A stretch of DNA of 64,000 bases, from contig NZ_JADZLT010000056.1 of assembly GCF_015904235.1 (NCBI RefSeq), forward strand, positions 1 to 64,000, in the 5' to 3' direction. A program made the position numbers and the translations under genes. Within the stretch, counting starts at the first letter, position 1. Each line of letters starts with the position of its first letter. This stretch comes from Methylobrevis albus (lineage in GTDB: Bacteria; Pseudomonadota; Alphaproteobacteria; Rhizobiales; Pleomorphomonadaceae). Positions 45,510-58,450 of the stretch are shown in pieces. The notes under the pieces are model-generated. The model was not told the origin of the DNA. It did no database searches and was given only the letters and a program-made list of their open reading frames with translations.

Positions 45510-45746
45510 TCAGGCGGTCGCCTTGGTGAGGTAGGTGACCGCATCGCCGACCGTCTGGATCGTGTCGGCAGCGTCGTCCGGAATCTCGACGCCGAACTCT
45601 TCTTCGAAGGCCATGACCAGCTCGACGGTGTCGAGCGAATCGGCGCCGAGGTCTTCGATGAAGCTGGCCTCGAGGGTGACCTTCTCAGGATCGGCACCGA
45701 GGTTTTCGATCACGATCTTCTTAACGCGGTCGGCGATATCGCTCAT
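45510..45746 (-). CDS. acpP: Acyl carrier protein
   Basis: A 78-residue acidic carrier; Ser37 in [13 protein letters not shown] receives the 4'-phosphopantetheine arm. It feeds FabD, FabG, FabF and, in the lpx cluster, LpxA and LpxD. It has a strong upstream AGGACTTCTGGAA leader and sits 85 bases before fabF. Confidence 0.98.
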   Translation of the reverse strand: MSDIADRVKKIVIENLGADPEKVTLEASFIEDLGADSLDTVELVMAFEEEFGVEIPDDAADTIQTVGDAVTYLTKATA

Positions 45747-45999
45747 TTCCAGAAGTCCTCAGTTCGATAGATGGGGCCCAGGGAAGATGTGACCCAGGGC
45801 TTGTCGTTTCGCCCGCGGCAGCCGCTTGACGCGCCAGGCGTCGAGGATACGGCGGCTGCAAGCCATTTTCCGGCATTTAACGCTGGAGATTCCGGCGAGT
45901 GTTGGCGGCTAGGTAACATACTTCGGTCCCCTTTGCCAGCGGCAGCGGGGGCGTCTTCCAGTCGCTCCGGCAGGACGCCGGGCGATCTGAATTCCTGTG

Positions 46000-46737
46000 T
46001 CAGATCATGGCCATGCCGCCATTCACATGCAAGGTCTGCCCAGTGGTGTAGGCGGCCTCGCGGCTGGCGAGATAGACGACGGCGGCGGCGATCTCGTCGC
46101 CGGTGCCGAGCCGGCCGGCCGGGACCTGCGCAAGCGTCGCCTCGCGCTGCTTGTCGTTCAGCACCTCGGTCATCGCGGTTTCGATGAAGCCCGGCGCCAC
46201 GGTGTTGACGGTGACGTTGCGGGTCGCGACCTCCTGGGCCAGGGCCTTGGTCATGCCGATCATGCCGGCCTTGGCGGCGGCATAGTTACCCTGCCCCGCG
46301 TTGCCGGTGACGCCGACGATCGAGGTGATGCCGATGATGCGGCCGTAGCGGCGCTTCATCATGCCCTTCACCGCCGCCCGCGACAGGCGGAACGCCGAAG
46401 TGAGGTTGACGGCGATCACCTGGTCCCAGTCGTCGTCCTTCATGCGGATGAAGAGACCGTCGCGGGTGATGCCGGCGTTGTTGACGAGGATGTCGAGCCC
46501 GCCCATCGCAGCTTCGGCCGCCGGGACGAGGCCCTCGACCGCCTCGCGGTCCGAGAGATTCGCCGGCACGACGTGCACGCGGTCGCCGAGTTCCGCCGCC
46601 ACCGTCTCCAGCGCCGCCGCGCGCGTACCCGACAGCGCGACCGTCGCGCCCTGGCCGTGCAGCGCCTTGGCGATGGCGCTGCCGATGCCGCCGCTCGCGC
46701 CCGTGACGAGGGCGGTCATGCCGGTGAGGTCGAACAT
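46000..46737 (-). CDS. fabG: 3-oxoacyl-ACP reductase
   Basis: A 245-residue short-chain dehydrogenase, NADPH-dependent. The cofactor loop is TGASGGIGSAI (12-22), NNAG at 86-89, and the catalytic residues are S139, Y152 and K156. It reduces 3-oxoacyl-ACP in each elongation cycle. Between fabD (40-base gap) and acpP. Confidence 0.97.
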   Translation of the reverse strand: MFDLTGMTALVTGASGGIGSAIAKALHGQGATVALSGTRAAALETVAAELGDRVHVVPANLSDREAVEGLVPAAEAAMGGLDILVNNAGITRDGLFIRMKDDDWDQVIAVNLTSAFRLSRAAVKGMMKRRYGRIIGITSIVGVTGNAGQGNYAAAKAGMIGMTKALAQEVATRNVTVNTVAPGFIETAMTEVLNDKQREATLAQVPAGRLGTGDEIAAAVVYLASREAAYTTGQTLHVNGGMAMI

Positions 46738-46777
46738 GGCGTTTCCTTTTCGAAGCGGGGACCCGGGACGACGGACC

Positions 46778-47722
46778 TCAGAGGCCGAGGGCGGCCTTCA
46801 CGGCGGCGATGTCGTCCGGTGCCCCGGCATTGAGGGTCAGCGCATCCTTGGCGATGCGCTTGACGAGGCCCGACAGTACCTTGCCGGCGCCGATCTCGAC
46901 ATAGCGGTCGACGCCCGCCGAGGACAGCCATTCGACGCTCTCGCGCCAGCGCACCGTGCCGGTGACCTGCTCGACCAGACGGCGGCGGATCTCGTCCGGA
47001 TCGCTGATCGGGGCGGCGAGCACGTTGGAGACGACCGGCACCACCGGCGCCGACACCGTCACCGCCGCCAGCGCCTCGGCCATGCGGTCGGCGGCGGGCT
47101 GCATGAGGGAACAATGGAAGGGCGCGGAGACCGGCAGCAGCAACGCGCGCTTGGCGCCGCGGCCCTTGGCGATCTCCATCGCCCGCTCGACGGCCGCCTT
47201 GTGGCCGGAGACCACGACCTGGCCGGGCTGGTTGTCGTTCGCCGCGGCGCAAACCTCGTCGCCGGCCGCCTCCGCCGCCACCGCGACCGCCGCCTCGTAG
47301 TCGAGCCCGAGCAGCGCCGCCATGGCGCCCTCGCCCACCGGCACCGCCGCCTGCATCGCGTCGCCGCGAATGCGCAGCAGCCGCGCCGTATCGGCGACGC
47401 CGATCGCACCCGCCGCGGCGAGGGCCGAATACTCGCCGAGCGAATGGCCGGCGACATAAGACGCGACATCGGCGAGGCGGACGCCTTCGCTCTCCAGCGC
47501 GCGGAGCGCGGCGATCGACACGGCCATCAGCGCCGGCTGCGCATTGGCGGTCAGCTGCAGCGTCGCCTCGGGGCCGGTCCAGATGATGTCGGAGAGCTTC
47601 TGGCCGAGCGCCTCGTCGACTTCCTCGAACACCGCGCGCGACGCCGGGTAGGCATCGGCCAGCGCCTTGCCCATGCCGACGGTCTGGCTGCCCTGTCCAG
47701 GAAAGACGAATGCCGTCGACAT
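46778..47722 (-). CDS. fabD: Malonyl-CoA-ACP transacylase
   Basis: A 314-residue acyltransferase that loads malonyl onto ACP. GQGSQTVGMG at the N-terminus, the nucleophile S94 in GHSLGEYSAL, and the catalytic His region SAPFHCSLMQP are present. First gene of the fab cluster; its start region faces the rpsF leader. Confidence 0.97.
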   Translation of the reverse strand: MSTAFVFPGQGSQTVGMGKALADAYPASRAVFEEVDEALGQKLSDIIWTGPEATLQLTANAQPALMAVSIAALRALESEGVRLADVASYVAGHSLGEYSALAAAGAIGVADTARLLRIRGDAMQAAVPVGEGAMAALLGLDYEAAVAVAAEAAGDEVCAAANDNQPGQVVVSGHKAAVERAMEIAKGRGAKRALLLPVSAPFHCSLMQPAADRMAEALAAVTVSAPVVPVVSNVLAAPISDPDEIRRRLVEQVTGTVRWRESVEWLSSAGVDRYVEIGAGKVLSGLVKRIAKDALTLNAGAPDDIAAVKAALGL

Positions 47723-47843
47723 GCTGGTCGCCCTCGTGCAGCTTCGCGCGGGACCGACGTCCGGCGCGCTCGTTGCGGCAGCCTATGCCCGCGCGGCCGC
47801 GGGCAAGTCAAGGGCGGGATCGGCTTGCGCCGCCCCACGCGGC

Positions 47844-47871
47844 TTGCTTTCCGGCGGTTTCCGTGTATAAG
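47844..47871 (+). promoter_or_regulatory. Probable promoter upstream of rpsF
   Basis: TTGCTT (47844-47849) and TATAAG (47866-47871) are 16 bases apart, a good housekeeping-type match. This leaves a leader of about 200 bases before rpsF. The 360-base gap between fabD and rpsF holds no other recognisable element. Confidence 0.5.
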
Positions 47872-48082
47872 CCGCGCCTGTCGCTGAGAGCGACACCCGG
47901 CCGGGGGCTGAACGGAAGCTCGCGGTCGCTTTTTCCATTGGAGAAGGCGATTCGCGTGAGGGACCATCGCAAAGGTCCGTCTTCCCGTGTTCCCGCTCTC
48001 GAAACGCCAAGACTTCGTCGAGCCTTTCAGCAAGGGCATCGAAGGGGCTCCGCGCCGGGTCTAAACGGAAAGGCAAGATCAC

Positions 48083-48532
48083 ATGGCGCTCTACGAGCAC
48101 GTGTTTCTGGCCCGACAGGACGTGTCGAGCCAGCAGGTCGACGGTCTCGTCGACCAGTACAAGACCATCATCGAGCAGAACGGCGGCAAGGTCGCGAAGG
48201 TCGAGAACTGGGGCCTCAAGGCCCTCGCCTATCGCATCCGCAAGAACCGCAAGGCCCATTACGTGCTCATCAACCTCGACGCGCCGCATGCGGCCGTCGC
48301 GGAGATGGAGCGCCAGATGCGCATCAACGAGGACGTCCTGCGCTTCATGACCGTTTCGGTCGAGGAGCTCGAGGAAGGCCAGTCGGCGATGCTGCAGAAG
48401 CGCGACCGTGACGACCGTCCGGGCGAGCGCGGCGACCGCGGTGAGCGCGGCGGCCGTTTCGGTGACCGTGGCGACCGTGGCCCCCGCCGCGACCGTGGTC
48501 CCCGCCGCGACGAAACCGGAGGTAACGAGTGA
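48083..48532 (+). CDS. rpsF: 30S ribosomal protein S6
   Basis: A 149-residue S6 ([41 protein letters not shown]), which forms a dimer with S18 on the 30S platform. The last ~45 residues are a low-complexity Arg/Gly/Asp tail ([17 protein letters not shown]), a length variation seen in alphaproteobacteria. Its stop overlaps the rpsR start by one base. Confidence 0.97.
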   Translation: MALYEHVFLARQDVSSQQVDGLVDQYKTIIEQNGGKVAKVENWGLKALAYRIRKNRKAHYVLINLDAPHAAVAEMERQMRINEDVLRFMTVSVEELEEGQSAMLQKRDRDDRPGERGDRGERGGRFGDRGDRGPRRDRGPRRDETGGNE

Positions 48533-48777
48533 TGGAAATCAGCCAGTCCCCCGCACGCCGTCCGTTCTTCCGTCGCCGGAAGACCTGCCCGTTCTCCGGC
48601 GCCAACGCCCCGAAGATCGACTACAAGGACGTGCGCCTGCTGCAGCGCTACATCTCCGAGCGCGGCAAGATCGTGCCCTCGCGCATCACCGCCGTTTCCG
48701 CGAAGAAGCAGCGCGAGCTCGCCAAGGCGATCAAGCGCGCCCGCTTCCTCGGCCTGCTGCCCTTCGTGATCAAGTAA
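48532..48777 (+). CDS. rpsR: 30S ribosomal protein S18
   Basis: An 81-residue S18 with the [19 protein letters not shown] motif and the basic C-terminus [10 protein letters not shown]. The ATG at 48532 is set by GGAGGT eight bases upstream and overlaps the rpsF TGA; a GTG one codon earlier is also in frame. Confidence 0.97.
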   Translation: MEISQSPARRPFFRRRKTCPFSGANAPKIDYKDVRLLQRYISERGKIVPSRITAVSAKKQRELAKAIKRARFLGLLPFVIK

Positions 48778-48974
48778 GACCGGTCACCACTGCCAACGAC
48801 CGGCCGCCCGCCCCGACCAGTCGGGTGCGGGCGGCACGGCCACCGGACCGGGACGCTGCGTCGCCCCGCTCCCTCATGCCGGCCCAGCCAGGTTGCGGCC
48901 GGTGACAGGATCGAACGTCAAGTTGGGGCGCCCGGTGCGGCGTCTCTAACCGCGACAGGCGGGACAGCGAACCC

Positions 48975-49928
48975 ATGTGGACGAGCCTTGCGATCGGCGT
49001 TGCCGGCGGTGTTGCCGCGGCCATCCTGTTCGCCGCCATTCTCGGCGGCGGCGCATTCGCCTTGCCGCTCTCCCTGATCTCCCCGCTGCCCATCGCGATC
49101 GTCGGCCTCGGCTGGGGCACCCTGCCCGGGTTCGTCGCCGCCATCGTCGCGATCATCACCGTTTCCAGCGTGATGTCGCCGACCGTCGCCTTCGGCTTCG
49201 GCCTGGTGACCGCGCTGCCGATGGCCTACTACGCCTACCTCGCCGGCCTCGCCCGGCCGGCGGACGAGACGGGCACCGGTCCCGCGACCGCGGCCGAGTG
49301 GTATCCGATCGGCCGCATCGCCAGCCGCATCGCCTTCGTCACCGCCGCTTCGCTGGTCGTCGTCGGCTTCGTCGGCGGCTTCTCGATCGAGAGCTTCGTC
49401 GAGAGCTTCCGCCTGGCGCTCGCCGAGGCGATCGACGACCCGGCCGAAGTCGCCCGGCTGCAGGATGCCGACACCGACGGCATGATCCGGCTCTACGTCA
49501 GCCTGATGCCGCTGACGCTGGCGCTGTTCTGGACCGGCATGATGGCGCTCGACCTCTGGCTCGCCGCCATGGTTGTGCGGATTTCCGGCCGCTTCCTGCG
49601 CCCGAAGGACGACATCACCGTGCGCTTCCAGCTCGAGCCGTCGCTCGTCGCGGTTTTCGCCGTCGCCGTCGCGGTGTCGTTTGCGCCGGGCGAACTCGGC
49701 CTGGTCGCCCGGGCGTTCGCCGGCGCGCTCGCCATGGTGCTGTCGATCGCCGGCTTTGCCGTGGTGCATGTGCTGACGCGCGGCAACGCCGCCCGCGGCA
49801 TCGTGCTCGCCACGATCTACGGCGTGACGCTGCTGTTCTTCTCGCTGCCGCTGCTGGTGATGACGGTGCTCGGCGCCGCCGACACGCTGCTCGGCCTGCG
49901 CCGTCGCAAGCTCGCCGGACCCGACTGA
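48975..49928 (+). CDS. DUF2232 membrane protein
   Basis: A 317-residue polytopic membrane protein with about eight hydrophobic segments, in the invariant alphaproteobacterial position between rpsR and rplI. It belongs to the DUF2232 family (YybS-like); its function is unknown. The N-terminus is Ala/Gly-rich; [20 protein letters not shown] is a conserved part. Confidence 0.85.
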   Translation: MWTSLAIGVAGGVAAAILFAAILGGGAFALPLSLISPLPIAIVGLGWGTLPGFVAAIVAIITVSSVMSPTVAFGFGLVTALPMAYYAYLAGLARPADETGTGPATAAEWYPIGRIASRIAFVTAASLVVVGFVGGFSIESFVESFRLALAEAIDDPAEVARLQDADTDGMIRLYVSLMPLTLALFWTGMMALDLWLAAMVVRISGRFLRPKDDITVRFQLEPSLVAVFAVAVAVSFAPGELGLVARAFAGALAMVLSIAGFAVVHVLTRGNAARGIVLATIYGVTLLFFSLPLLVMTVLGAADTLLGLRRRKLAGPD

Positions 49929-49998
49929 GCCGGCCCCGTTTCCAGTATCCCCGCGTATCCCTGATCAAAGACCAGACGAACCCCAAGGAGTAAGAAAC

Positions 49999-50556
49999 AT
50001 GGAAGTCATCCTGCTCGAACGCGTCGGCCGGCTCGGCAACATGGGCGACACCGTCCGCGTCCGCGACGGCTTTGCCCGCAATTTCCTGCTGCCGCAGGGC
50101 AAGGCGCTGCGCGCCACCAAGGCGAACCAGTCGAAGTTCGAGGCCGACCGCGCCAACCTCGAGGCCCGCAACGCCGAGCGTCGCGGCCATGCCGAGAGCC
50201 TCAAGGTCAGCATCGACCAGCGCAGCTTCGTCGTCGTCCGCCAGGCGGCCGAAACCGGCCAGCTCTACGGGTCGGTCTCCGCCCGTGACGTCGCCGACCT
50301 GCTCATCGCCGCCGGCTTCGACGTCAGCCGCAGCCAGGTCGACCTTGCCGCCCCGATCAAGGCGATCGGCGTGCATCCGGTCACCGTCGCTCTCCACCCG
50401 GAGGTCTCGGCCGTGATCACGATCAACGTCGCCCGCTCCGAGGACGAAGCCTCGCGCCAGGCGCGCGGTGAAGACCTCACCCAGCGCGACGAGGGCTTCG
50501 TGCGCGAAGTCGGCTCGATCCTCGACGAGGAAGACACCGAGGAAGACGAGGGCTGA
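49999..50556 (+). CDS. rplI: 50S ribosomal protein L9
   Basis: A 185-residue L9: the N-terminal rRNA-binding domain ([31 protein letters not shown]), a connecting helix and the C-terminal domain ([26 protein letters not shown]). A ~35-residue acidic tail ([11 protein letters not shown]...EEDTEEDEG) extends beyond the E. coli protein, as in other rhizobia. A strong terminator follows. Confidence 0.97.
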   Translation: MEVILLERVGRLGNMGDTVRVRDGFARNFLLPQGKALRATKANQSKFEADRANLEARNAERRGHAESLKVSIDQRSFVVVRQAAETGQLYGSVSARDVADLLIAAGFDVSRSQVDLAAPIKAIGVHPVTVALHPEVSAVITINVARSEDEASRQARGEDLTQRDEGFVREVGSILDEEDTEEDEG

Positions 50557-50612
50557 TCAGCCCCGTCGGCGGCGATTCGCGCGGCGAACCCGCCCTCCCG
50601 TTCCGACACGAA

Positions 50613-50642
50613 GGGCACCCGCGCGGGTGCCCTTTTTGCTTT
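50613..50642 (+). terminator. Rho-independent terminator of the rpsF-rplI operon
   Basis: GGGCACCCGC/GCGGGTGCCC forms a 10 bp stem, followed directly by TTTTTGCTTTT. This is the best intrinsic terminator in the window, 57 bases after the rplI stop. Confidence 0.93.
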
Positions 50643-50887
50643 TCCGGCTGAGGATTTTTCGTCGCCCGCGGCGGCGTCGCGGCGTTGCCGGATTCGTGTG
50701 AGTCAATGCAGCACCGCTCACAGCCCGGGCCTTTTTCGCGGCCCTGTTGATAGCGGGGTAAGCGGCGTAAAATCGGCCTTGCCCTCGGCGGCGCGCGTTA
50801 ATGTCCGGTCAACCAAACCGGTCCATCACGGTCGCCCGGCGACCATGAACGCGGCCGGCAGCCCATTGGACCAGACCCCGAACATCC
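50643..50887. other. Leader region of dnaB
   Basis: This is the remainder of the 331-base rplI-dnaB gap. It presumably holds the dnaB promoter; TTGATA (50747) and TAAAAT (50768) are a weak candidate pair with 15-base spacing. Nothing else is recognisable. Confidence 0.4.
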
Positions 50888-52375
<1,488 letters not shown>

Positions 52376-52395
52376 GTCGAGCGGGGGGTGTGCCG

Positions 52396-52563
52396 TGTGG
52401 CCTCCCCCCTCCCTGTCCCTCCCCCGCTTCGCAGGAGAGGGGACGATGGGCGTGAGGTCTTCTGCACAACTGCGACGGCGCCATGGCGAAACACTGTTGA
52501 TGGCGGCGCCCTTTCCTCCTGCGTACCCTCTCCTGCGAAGCGGGGGAGGGACAGGGAGGGGGC
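52396..52563. repeat. Long inverted repeat, family A copy 2
   Basis: Arms at about 52396-52446 and 52521-52563 repeat those of copy 1 almost base for base (CCTCCCCCCTCCCTGTCCCT; GCGAAGCGGGGGAGGGACAG), while the ~75-base centre differs in sequence. It fills most of the gap between dnaB and alr. Confidence 0.85.
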
Positions 52564-52659
52564 CGTCCCACGGCAAAGCCTAGGCAGGACAATCGAAGCC
52601 CCCTGCCCTCCACAGAATGCGCTGCATCGCGGCACGGGAATCGCTTAGCCTTCCCGACC

Positions 52660-53811
52660 ATGATCTTCGCCCTGCCCGAGACCTCCCCCGCCGAACCGCT
52701 CGACCCGTCGCTCGCCGGCGGGCGGCTGACGATCGACCTCGGCGCGCTCGTCGCCAACTGGCGCGATCTCGGGGCCCGCGCGCCCGGCGCGGAGTGCGCG
52801 GCGGTGGTGAAGGCGGACGGCTACGGCCTCGGCATCGAGCCGGTGGTCGGGGCACTGTCGGGTGCCGGCTGCCGGACCTTCTTCGTCGCGCTGCCGAGCG
52901 AAGGCGCCCGCGCGCGCGCCGTGGCGCCGCACGCCGCGATCTATGTGCTCAACGGCCTGTTCGAGGGCGCGGCGCCGTTCTTCGCCGCGCACCGGCTGCG
53001 TCCGGTGCTCGGCAGCACCGACGAGATCGCCGAGTGGTCGGCGTTTCGCAGCGCCCAGGGCGGTGACCTGCCCGCGGCGATCCACGTCGACACCGGCATG
53101 AACCGGCTCGGCCTCAGCCTCGCCGAGGCCGCCGAGCTTTCGGGAGACGCCGCGGCGCTCGCCGCCTCCGGCGCCGTGCTGCTCGTCAGCCATTTCGCCT
53201 GCGCCGACGCACCCGAGCATCCGCTCAACGCGCTGCAACTCGCGCGCTTCGCCGCCGTCCGCGAACTGTTTCCGACCCTGCCGGCGTCGCTCGCCAATTC
53301 GGCGGGGATCTTCCTCGACAAGGCCGCGCATCACGATCTCCTGCGGCCGGGCATCGCGCTCTACGGCGGGTCGGCCGTGGCCGGATCGTCCAATCCGATG
53401 CGCGCGGTCGTCACGCTCGAGGCGCGGATCATGCTGGTGCGCGACGTGCCGGCCGGCGACGGCGTCGGCTATTCGGCCGTCTGGCAGGCGCCGCGCGACA
53501 GCCGCATCGCCATCATCTCCGTCGGTTATGCCGACGGTTTTTTGCGCGCCGCCGGCTCGCAGACCGGCCGGGCCGGGGCGGCGGCGGCCGTCGAGGGGCA
53601 CCTTGCGCCGATCGTCGGCCGGGTCTCGATGGACCTGATTGCGCTCGACGTCACGGATCTGCCCGCCGATCTCGCCCAGCGCAGCGCCTTCGCCGAACTC
53701 TTCGGCCCGAACGTGCCGATCGACCGCACCGCGGCGCGCGCCGGGACCATCGGCTATGAGTTTCTCACCAGCCTCGGCACGCGTTTCCGCCGGGTTTTCA
53801 TCGGCCCCTGA
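52660..53811 (+). CDS. alr: Alanine racemase
   Basis: A 383-residue PLP enzyme that interconverts L- and D-alanine for peptidoglycan. The PLP lysine is K51 in AAVVKADGYGLG, the opposing catalytic tyrosine is in GVGYSAVW (about residue 270), and IISVGYADGF and VGRVSMDLIALDV are signatures. Follows dnaB, as often seen in alphaproteobacteria. Confidence 0.96.
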   Translation: MIFALPETSPAEPLDPSLAGGRLTIDLGALVANWRDLGARAPGAECAAVVKADGYGLGIEPVVGALSGAGCRTFFVALPSEGARARAVAPHAAIYVLNGLFEGAAPFFAAHRLRPVLGSTDEIAEWSAFRSAQGGDLPAAIHVDTGMNRLGLSLAEAAELSGDAAALAASGAVLLVSHFACADAPEHPLNALQLARFAAVRELFPTLPASLANSAGIFLDKAAHHDLLRPGIALYGGSAVAGSSNPMRAVVTLEARIMLVRDVPAGDGVGYSAVWQAPRDSRIAIISVGYADGFLRAAGSQTGRAGAAAAVEGHLAPIVGRVSMDLIALDVTDLPADLAQRSAFAELFGPNVPIDRTAARAGTIGYEFLTSLGTRFRRVFIGP

Positions 53812-53844
53812 CCCGCGCCGACGCCTGCCGCCCTCTCGACGTTT

Positions 53845-53880
53845 TGTGCATGTGCGTTCCCTTGCCGCACTGCACATTTT
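53845..53880 (+). terminator. Hairpin with T-tract after alr
   Basis: TGTGCATGTGCG and CGCACTGCACA pair with one bulge and are followed by TTTTCC, 34 bases after the alr stop. It could terminate alr. The rest of the 342-base gap to gltA is GC-rich leader with no other clear element apart from AGGAGGTCGG at the gltA start. Confidence 0.65.
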
Positions 53881-54153
53881 CCGATAGGCAATTGATACCT
53901 AAGGTTCTCGTGCCCGCCCCGAATGCGGCCGCTTCAAGGCGGCGCCGGACACCGGGGAAGGATTTTCGGGGCTCGGCCCTGGTCCGATGCTCCCCTTGTC
54001 CCTTCCCGGGCGATCGCGCCACCGGGCGCCGGCAGCCCTCGCCGGAGCGAACGGGAGCCTGGTTCCAGCCGGCGTCGCTGCGGCGCCCGGTCGCCGCGCC
54101 ACCGTTCCGGACCCCGCGGGACGCAACATCATGAGATCAGGAGGTCGGACCGC

Positions 54154-55449
<1,296 letters not shown>

Positions 55450-55470
55450 GCGGCCCGGACTTCAAACGCA

Positions 55471-55506
55471 AGAACGGCGCGGCAGCCTCGGTTGCCGCGC
55501 CGTTCT
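55471..55506. terminator. Bidirectional terminator between gltA and lpxB
   Basis: A perfect 14 bp stem (AGAACGGCGCGGCA / TGCCGCGCCGTTCT) with an 8-base loop lies between the convergent stops; GCTTTCTGGG follows on the plus strand and TTGCGTTTG on the minus strand. Confidence 0.8.
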
Positions 55507-55555
55507 GCTTTCTGGGACTGCCGAACCCGACGCGCCCGGGCTCCCGGCCGGGCCG

Positions 55556-56782
55556 TCAGCCCGTACGCGGCGGAATCTCGCCGGCGACGGCGAGGCCCTG
55601 GCCGCGGCGGGCCGCGATCCGGAGCACCACTTCGGCGGCGATGTCGCTCGGCTGCCGGTCGCCGGGCAAAGCCATGCGGGTGCGGAGGTCGGCAAAGGCG
55701 GTGCGCTGTGCCGCGGCGGCGCCCGTCGCCGGGTCGAGCAGATCGGCGAGCAGCGGCGCCAGGGTGTCCGGGTTGACGTCGTCGTCGAGGAATTCCGGCA
55801 CGACGTTCGTTCCGAGAATGATGTTGGCGAGCACCATCGATTTTGCCTTGGCGATCGACGGGAACACCGTGGTGAGATCCTTCAGCCGGCGAAAGAACCA
55901 GTCGAGCCGATAGGCGACGACCATCGGCACGCCGGCGAGACCGAGTTCCAGCGTCACCGTGCCGGAGGCGGCCAGCGCCGCGTCGGCGCGCGCAAACGCC
56001 GCGAACTTCGCCGCCTCGCCACTGACGATCTCCGGCTGCACCGCCCAGTCCGCCGTCGCCGCGCGGATCTCGGCCTCGAGATGCGGCACCGCGGGCAGCA
56101 CGGCCTCGAAGCGCACGCCGTCGGCGGCGAGCTTTGCCAGCGTCGCGCCGAACGGCTCCAGCAGCCGGCTGATCTCGCTGCGCCGGCTGCCCGGCAGCAC
56201 GAGCAGCGTCGGCGTCCGCGCCGGGTCGGCGGGGCCACGCGCGGCGGCGGCCTTCAGCTCCGGCCGTTCGGCGAGCGGATGGCCGACATAGGTGCAGGCC
56301 GGGCCGCCGAGGCGGGCGTGCACCTCCGGTTCGAACGGCAGGATGGCGAGCAGGTGATCGACATAGCGCGCCATGCGCTCCGCCCGCCCCGGCCGCCAGG
56401 CCCAGACGCTGGGGCTGACGTAGCCGACGATCGGGATCGACGGATCGCGCCGCCGCACCCGCTTCGCCACCGCATGGGTGAAGTCGGGGCTGTCGATGAT
56501 CACCAGGACATCGGGCTTTTCGGCGAGCACCGCGTCGACCGTCTCGTGCACGCGCCGGACGATCGACGGCAATCGCGCCAGCACGGCGGAAAGGCCCATC
56601 ACCGCGATCTCTTCGAGCGGGAACAGGGAGACGACGCCACGCGCCGTCAGGCGCGTTCCGGCGAGACCGGTGACGGTGAGACCGTCACCGATACGGCCGC
56701 GCAGTCCGTCGACGAGGCCGGCGCCGAGCTGGTCGCCGGATTCTTCACCGACGACGACGAATAGCTTCAGGGGTCGGTTCAC
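55556..56782 (-). CDS. lpxB: Lipid-A-disaccharide synthase
   Basis: A 408-residue GT-B glycosyltransferase that joins UDP-2,3-diacylglucosamine to lipid X. GEESGDQLGAGLV at the N-terminus, VIIDSPDF, YVSPSVWAWRPGR and the C-terminal PMVVAYRLDW are family motifs. Its ATG overlaps the lpxI stop by 4 bases. Last gene of the lipid A/outer membrane cluster. Confidence 0.96.
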   Translation of the reverse strand: MNRPLKLFVVVGEESGDQLGAGLVDGLRGRIGDGLTVTGLAGTRLTARGVVSLFPLEEIAVMGLSAVLARLPSIVRRVHETVDAVLAEKPDVLVIIDSPDFTHAVAKRVRRRDPSIPIVGYVSPSVWAWRPGRAERMARYVDHLLAILPFEPEVHARLGGPACTYVGHPLAERPELKAAAARGPADPARTPTLLVLPGSRRSEISRLLEPFGATLAKLAADGVRFEAVLPAVPHLEAEIRAATADWAVQPEIVSGEAAKFAAFARADAALAASGTVTLELGLAGVPMVVAYRLDWFFRRLKDLTTVFPSIAKAKSMVLANIILGTNVVPEFLDDDVNPDTLAPLLADLLDPATGAAAAQRTAFADLRTRMALPGDRQPSDIAAEVVLRIAARRGQGLAVAGEIPPRTG

Positions 56783-57630
56783 GGGTCTGAGGTCCGATGG
56801 CGGGCAACGAGAAAGACGCCGGCTTCGTCGGCGGTGCGGATCGTGAGCGCGCGGTCGAGAATCAGCACCCGGCCTGCCTCGATGACGATGCCGGCGAGGC
56901 CGGCCGCGGCGGCGGCCTCCACCGTGGCGGGGCCGATCGTCGGCATGTCGACCCGAAGGTCCTGCTGGGGCTTGGCCGCCTTGAACAGCAGGCCGGCGCG
57001 CCCGCTCCAGCGCAGCCGGCCGCGCTGGTGCAGCTCGCCGATGCGGCGGAGCAACTCGTCGGTGCCCTCGACGCCCTCGACGCCGACGACACGGCCACCG
57101 ACGGCGACGACGGCCTGGCCGATGTCGAGCCGGCCGAGCATGCCGACCGCCTCGGAGGCGCTGGCGACGTCGTCCTCGAAGCGCCGCGGCACGGCGAGCC
57201 GGCCGATCGGGCCGGGACGGGCGACGATCTCGGGCACCACGTCGTGCGCGCCGACGATGCGAAAGCCCCGCTCCTCGAAGAAGCGCACCACGCGTTGCAG
57301 CACGGTATCGTCGCCGCCGACCATCATGGCGAGAATGCGCGGCAGGTTGACGATGGCGCCGAAGTCGAGCCGGATCGCGGTGAAGTCGGGCCGCGAAACC
57401 GCGCCGCAGATCACGATCTCCTCGACCTTCTCACGCGTGAGCAGTTCGAACAGCCGACCGATCTCGCCCCAGCGCACGCGGTGATGGCGAAATCGGGCGA
57501 GTTCGGCGTCGGCTTCGCCGTCGATGCCGAAGATCACCACGTCGCGGCCGTTCGCCGCCGCGCCGCGGGCGACCTCCGCCGGCAACCGGCCGCTGCCGGC
57601 GATGATGCCGAGCGGCGCGCTGCCGTTCAT
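56779..57630 (-). CDS. lpxI: UDP-2,3-diacylglucosamine pyrophosphatase LpxI
   Basis: A 283-residue LpxI (DUF1009) that hydrolyses UDP-2,3-diacylglucosamine to lipid X by attack on the alpha-phosphorus. It replaces LpxH, as is usual in alphaproteobacteria. [17 protein letters not shown] at the N-terminus and [20 protein letters not shown] near the C-terminus are characteristic. Overlaps lpxA and lpxB by 4 bases each. Confidence 0.95.
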   Translation of the reverse strand: MNGSAPLGIIAGSGRLPAEVARGAAANGRDVVIFGIDGEADAELARFRHHRVRWGEIGRLFELLTREKVEEIVICGAVSRPDFTAIRLDFGAIVNLPRILAMMVGGDDTVLQRVVRFFEERGFRIVGAHDVVPEIVARPGPIGRLAVPRRFEDDVASASEAVGMLGRLDIGQAVVAVGGRVVGVEGVEGTDELLRRIGELHQRGRLRWSGRAGLLFKAAKPQQDLRVDMPTIGPATVEAAAAAGLAGIVIEAGRVLILDRALTIRTADEAGVFLVARHRTSDP

Positions 57631-58442
57631 TCGGCGTCGGTCTCGCGTTCGCGCGGCGTGGTGATGGCGCGGTCGCCGCCGGCTTTCAGGAAGGCGACGA
57701 GACGGCCGACCAGCACGCTGTCGCCGGCGTCCGCCTCGAGCGCCGCAACGCGGGTGGCGAGCACGCCCTCGCCCGCAAACAGCGCTCGATAGGCGGCGCG
57801 CAGCGCGTGGATCTCTTCGCGCGGATAGTTGGCCCGGCGCAGGCCGACGAGGTTAAGGCCGCCGAGCCGTGCCCGGTTGCCGATCACCGAGCCGAACGGA
57901 ATCACGTCGTTCTCGACGCCGCTCATGCCGCCGATGAACGCATGGTCGCCGATGCGCACCCATTGGTGCACGGCCGAGAGGCCGCCGAGGATGACGTTGT
58001 CGCCGATGTGGACATGGCCGGCCAGCGTCGCGTTGTTCGCGAAGATGACGTTGTCGCCGACGATGCAGTCGTGCGCGATATGGGTGCCGACCATCAACAG
58101 GCAGCGGTTGCCGACCCGGGTCAGCATGCCGCCGCCCTCGGTGCCGGCGTGCAGCGTGGCGTGCTCGCGGATCACCGTGTCGCTGCCGACGACGAGGCGG
58201 CTCGGCTCGCCGCGGTACTTCAGGTCCTGCGGCACCGCGCCGACGTTGGCGAAGGGAAACACCTGCGTCCGGGCACCGAGCTCGGTGCGCCCCGTGATGA
58301 CCGCGTGGCTGTGCACCACGACGCCGTCACCCAGCACGACCTCGGGCCCGATCACCGCGAACGGGCCGATCGAGGCGCCCGCCCCGACGACCGCGCCCGG
58401 CTCGACGACGGCCGTGGGATGGACTGCGGCGGAAGACGTCAT
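57627..58442 (-). CDS. lpxA: UDP-N-acetylglucosamine acyltransferase
   Basis: A 271-residue left-handed beta-helix enzyme that starts lipid A synthesis by 3-O-acylation of UDP-GlcNAc. Hexapeptide repeats run from IHPTA-like [14 protein letters not shown] onward; the catalytic His is in [11 protein letters not shown], and [17 protein letters not shown] is the C-terminal signature. The ATG at 58442 is used because the helix begins at once; the fabZ stop is 8 bases upstream. Confidence 0.96.
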   Translation of the reverse strand: MTSSAAVHPTAVVEPGAVVGAGASIGPFAVIGPEVVLGDGVVVHSHAVITGRTELGARTQVFPFANVGAVPQDLKYRGEPSRLVVGSDTVIREHATLHAGTEGGGMLTRVGNRCLLMVGTHIAHDCIVGDNVIFANNATLAGHVHIGDNVILGGLSAVHQWVRIGDHAFIGGMSGVENDVIPFGSVIGNRARLGGLNLVGLRRANYPREEIHALRAAYRALFAGEGVLATRVAALEADAGDSVLVGRLVAFLKAGGDRAITTPRERETDAE

Positions 58443-58450
58443 CGCCGCGG

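Noticed and set aside
53844..54134. 96-codon open frame before gltA
   Set aside because: No ribosome site, low-complexity product, and it spans the alr hairpin; it is probably leader DNA.
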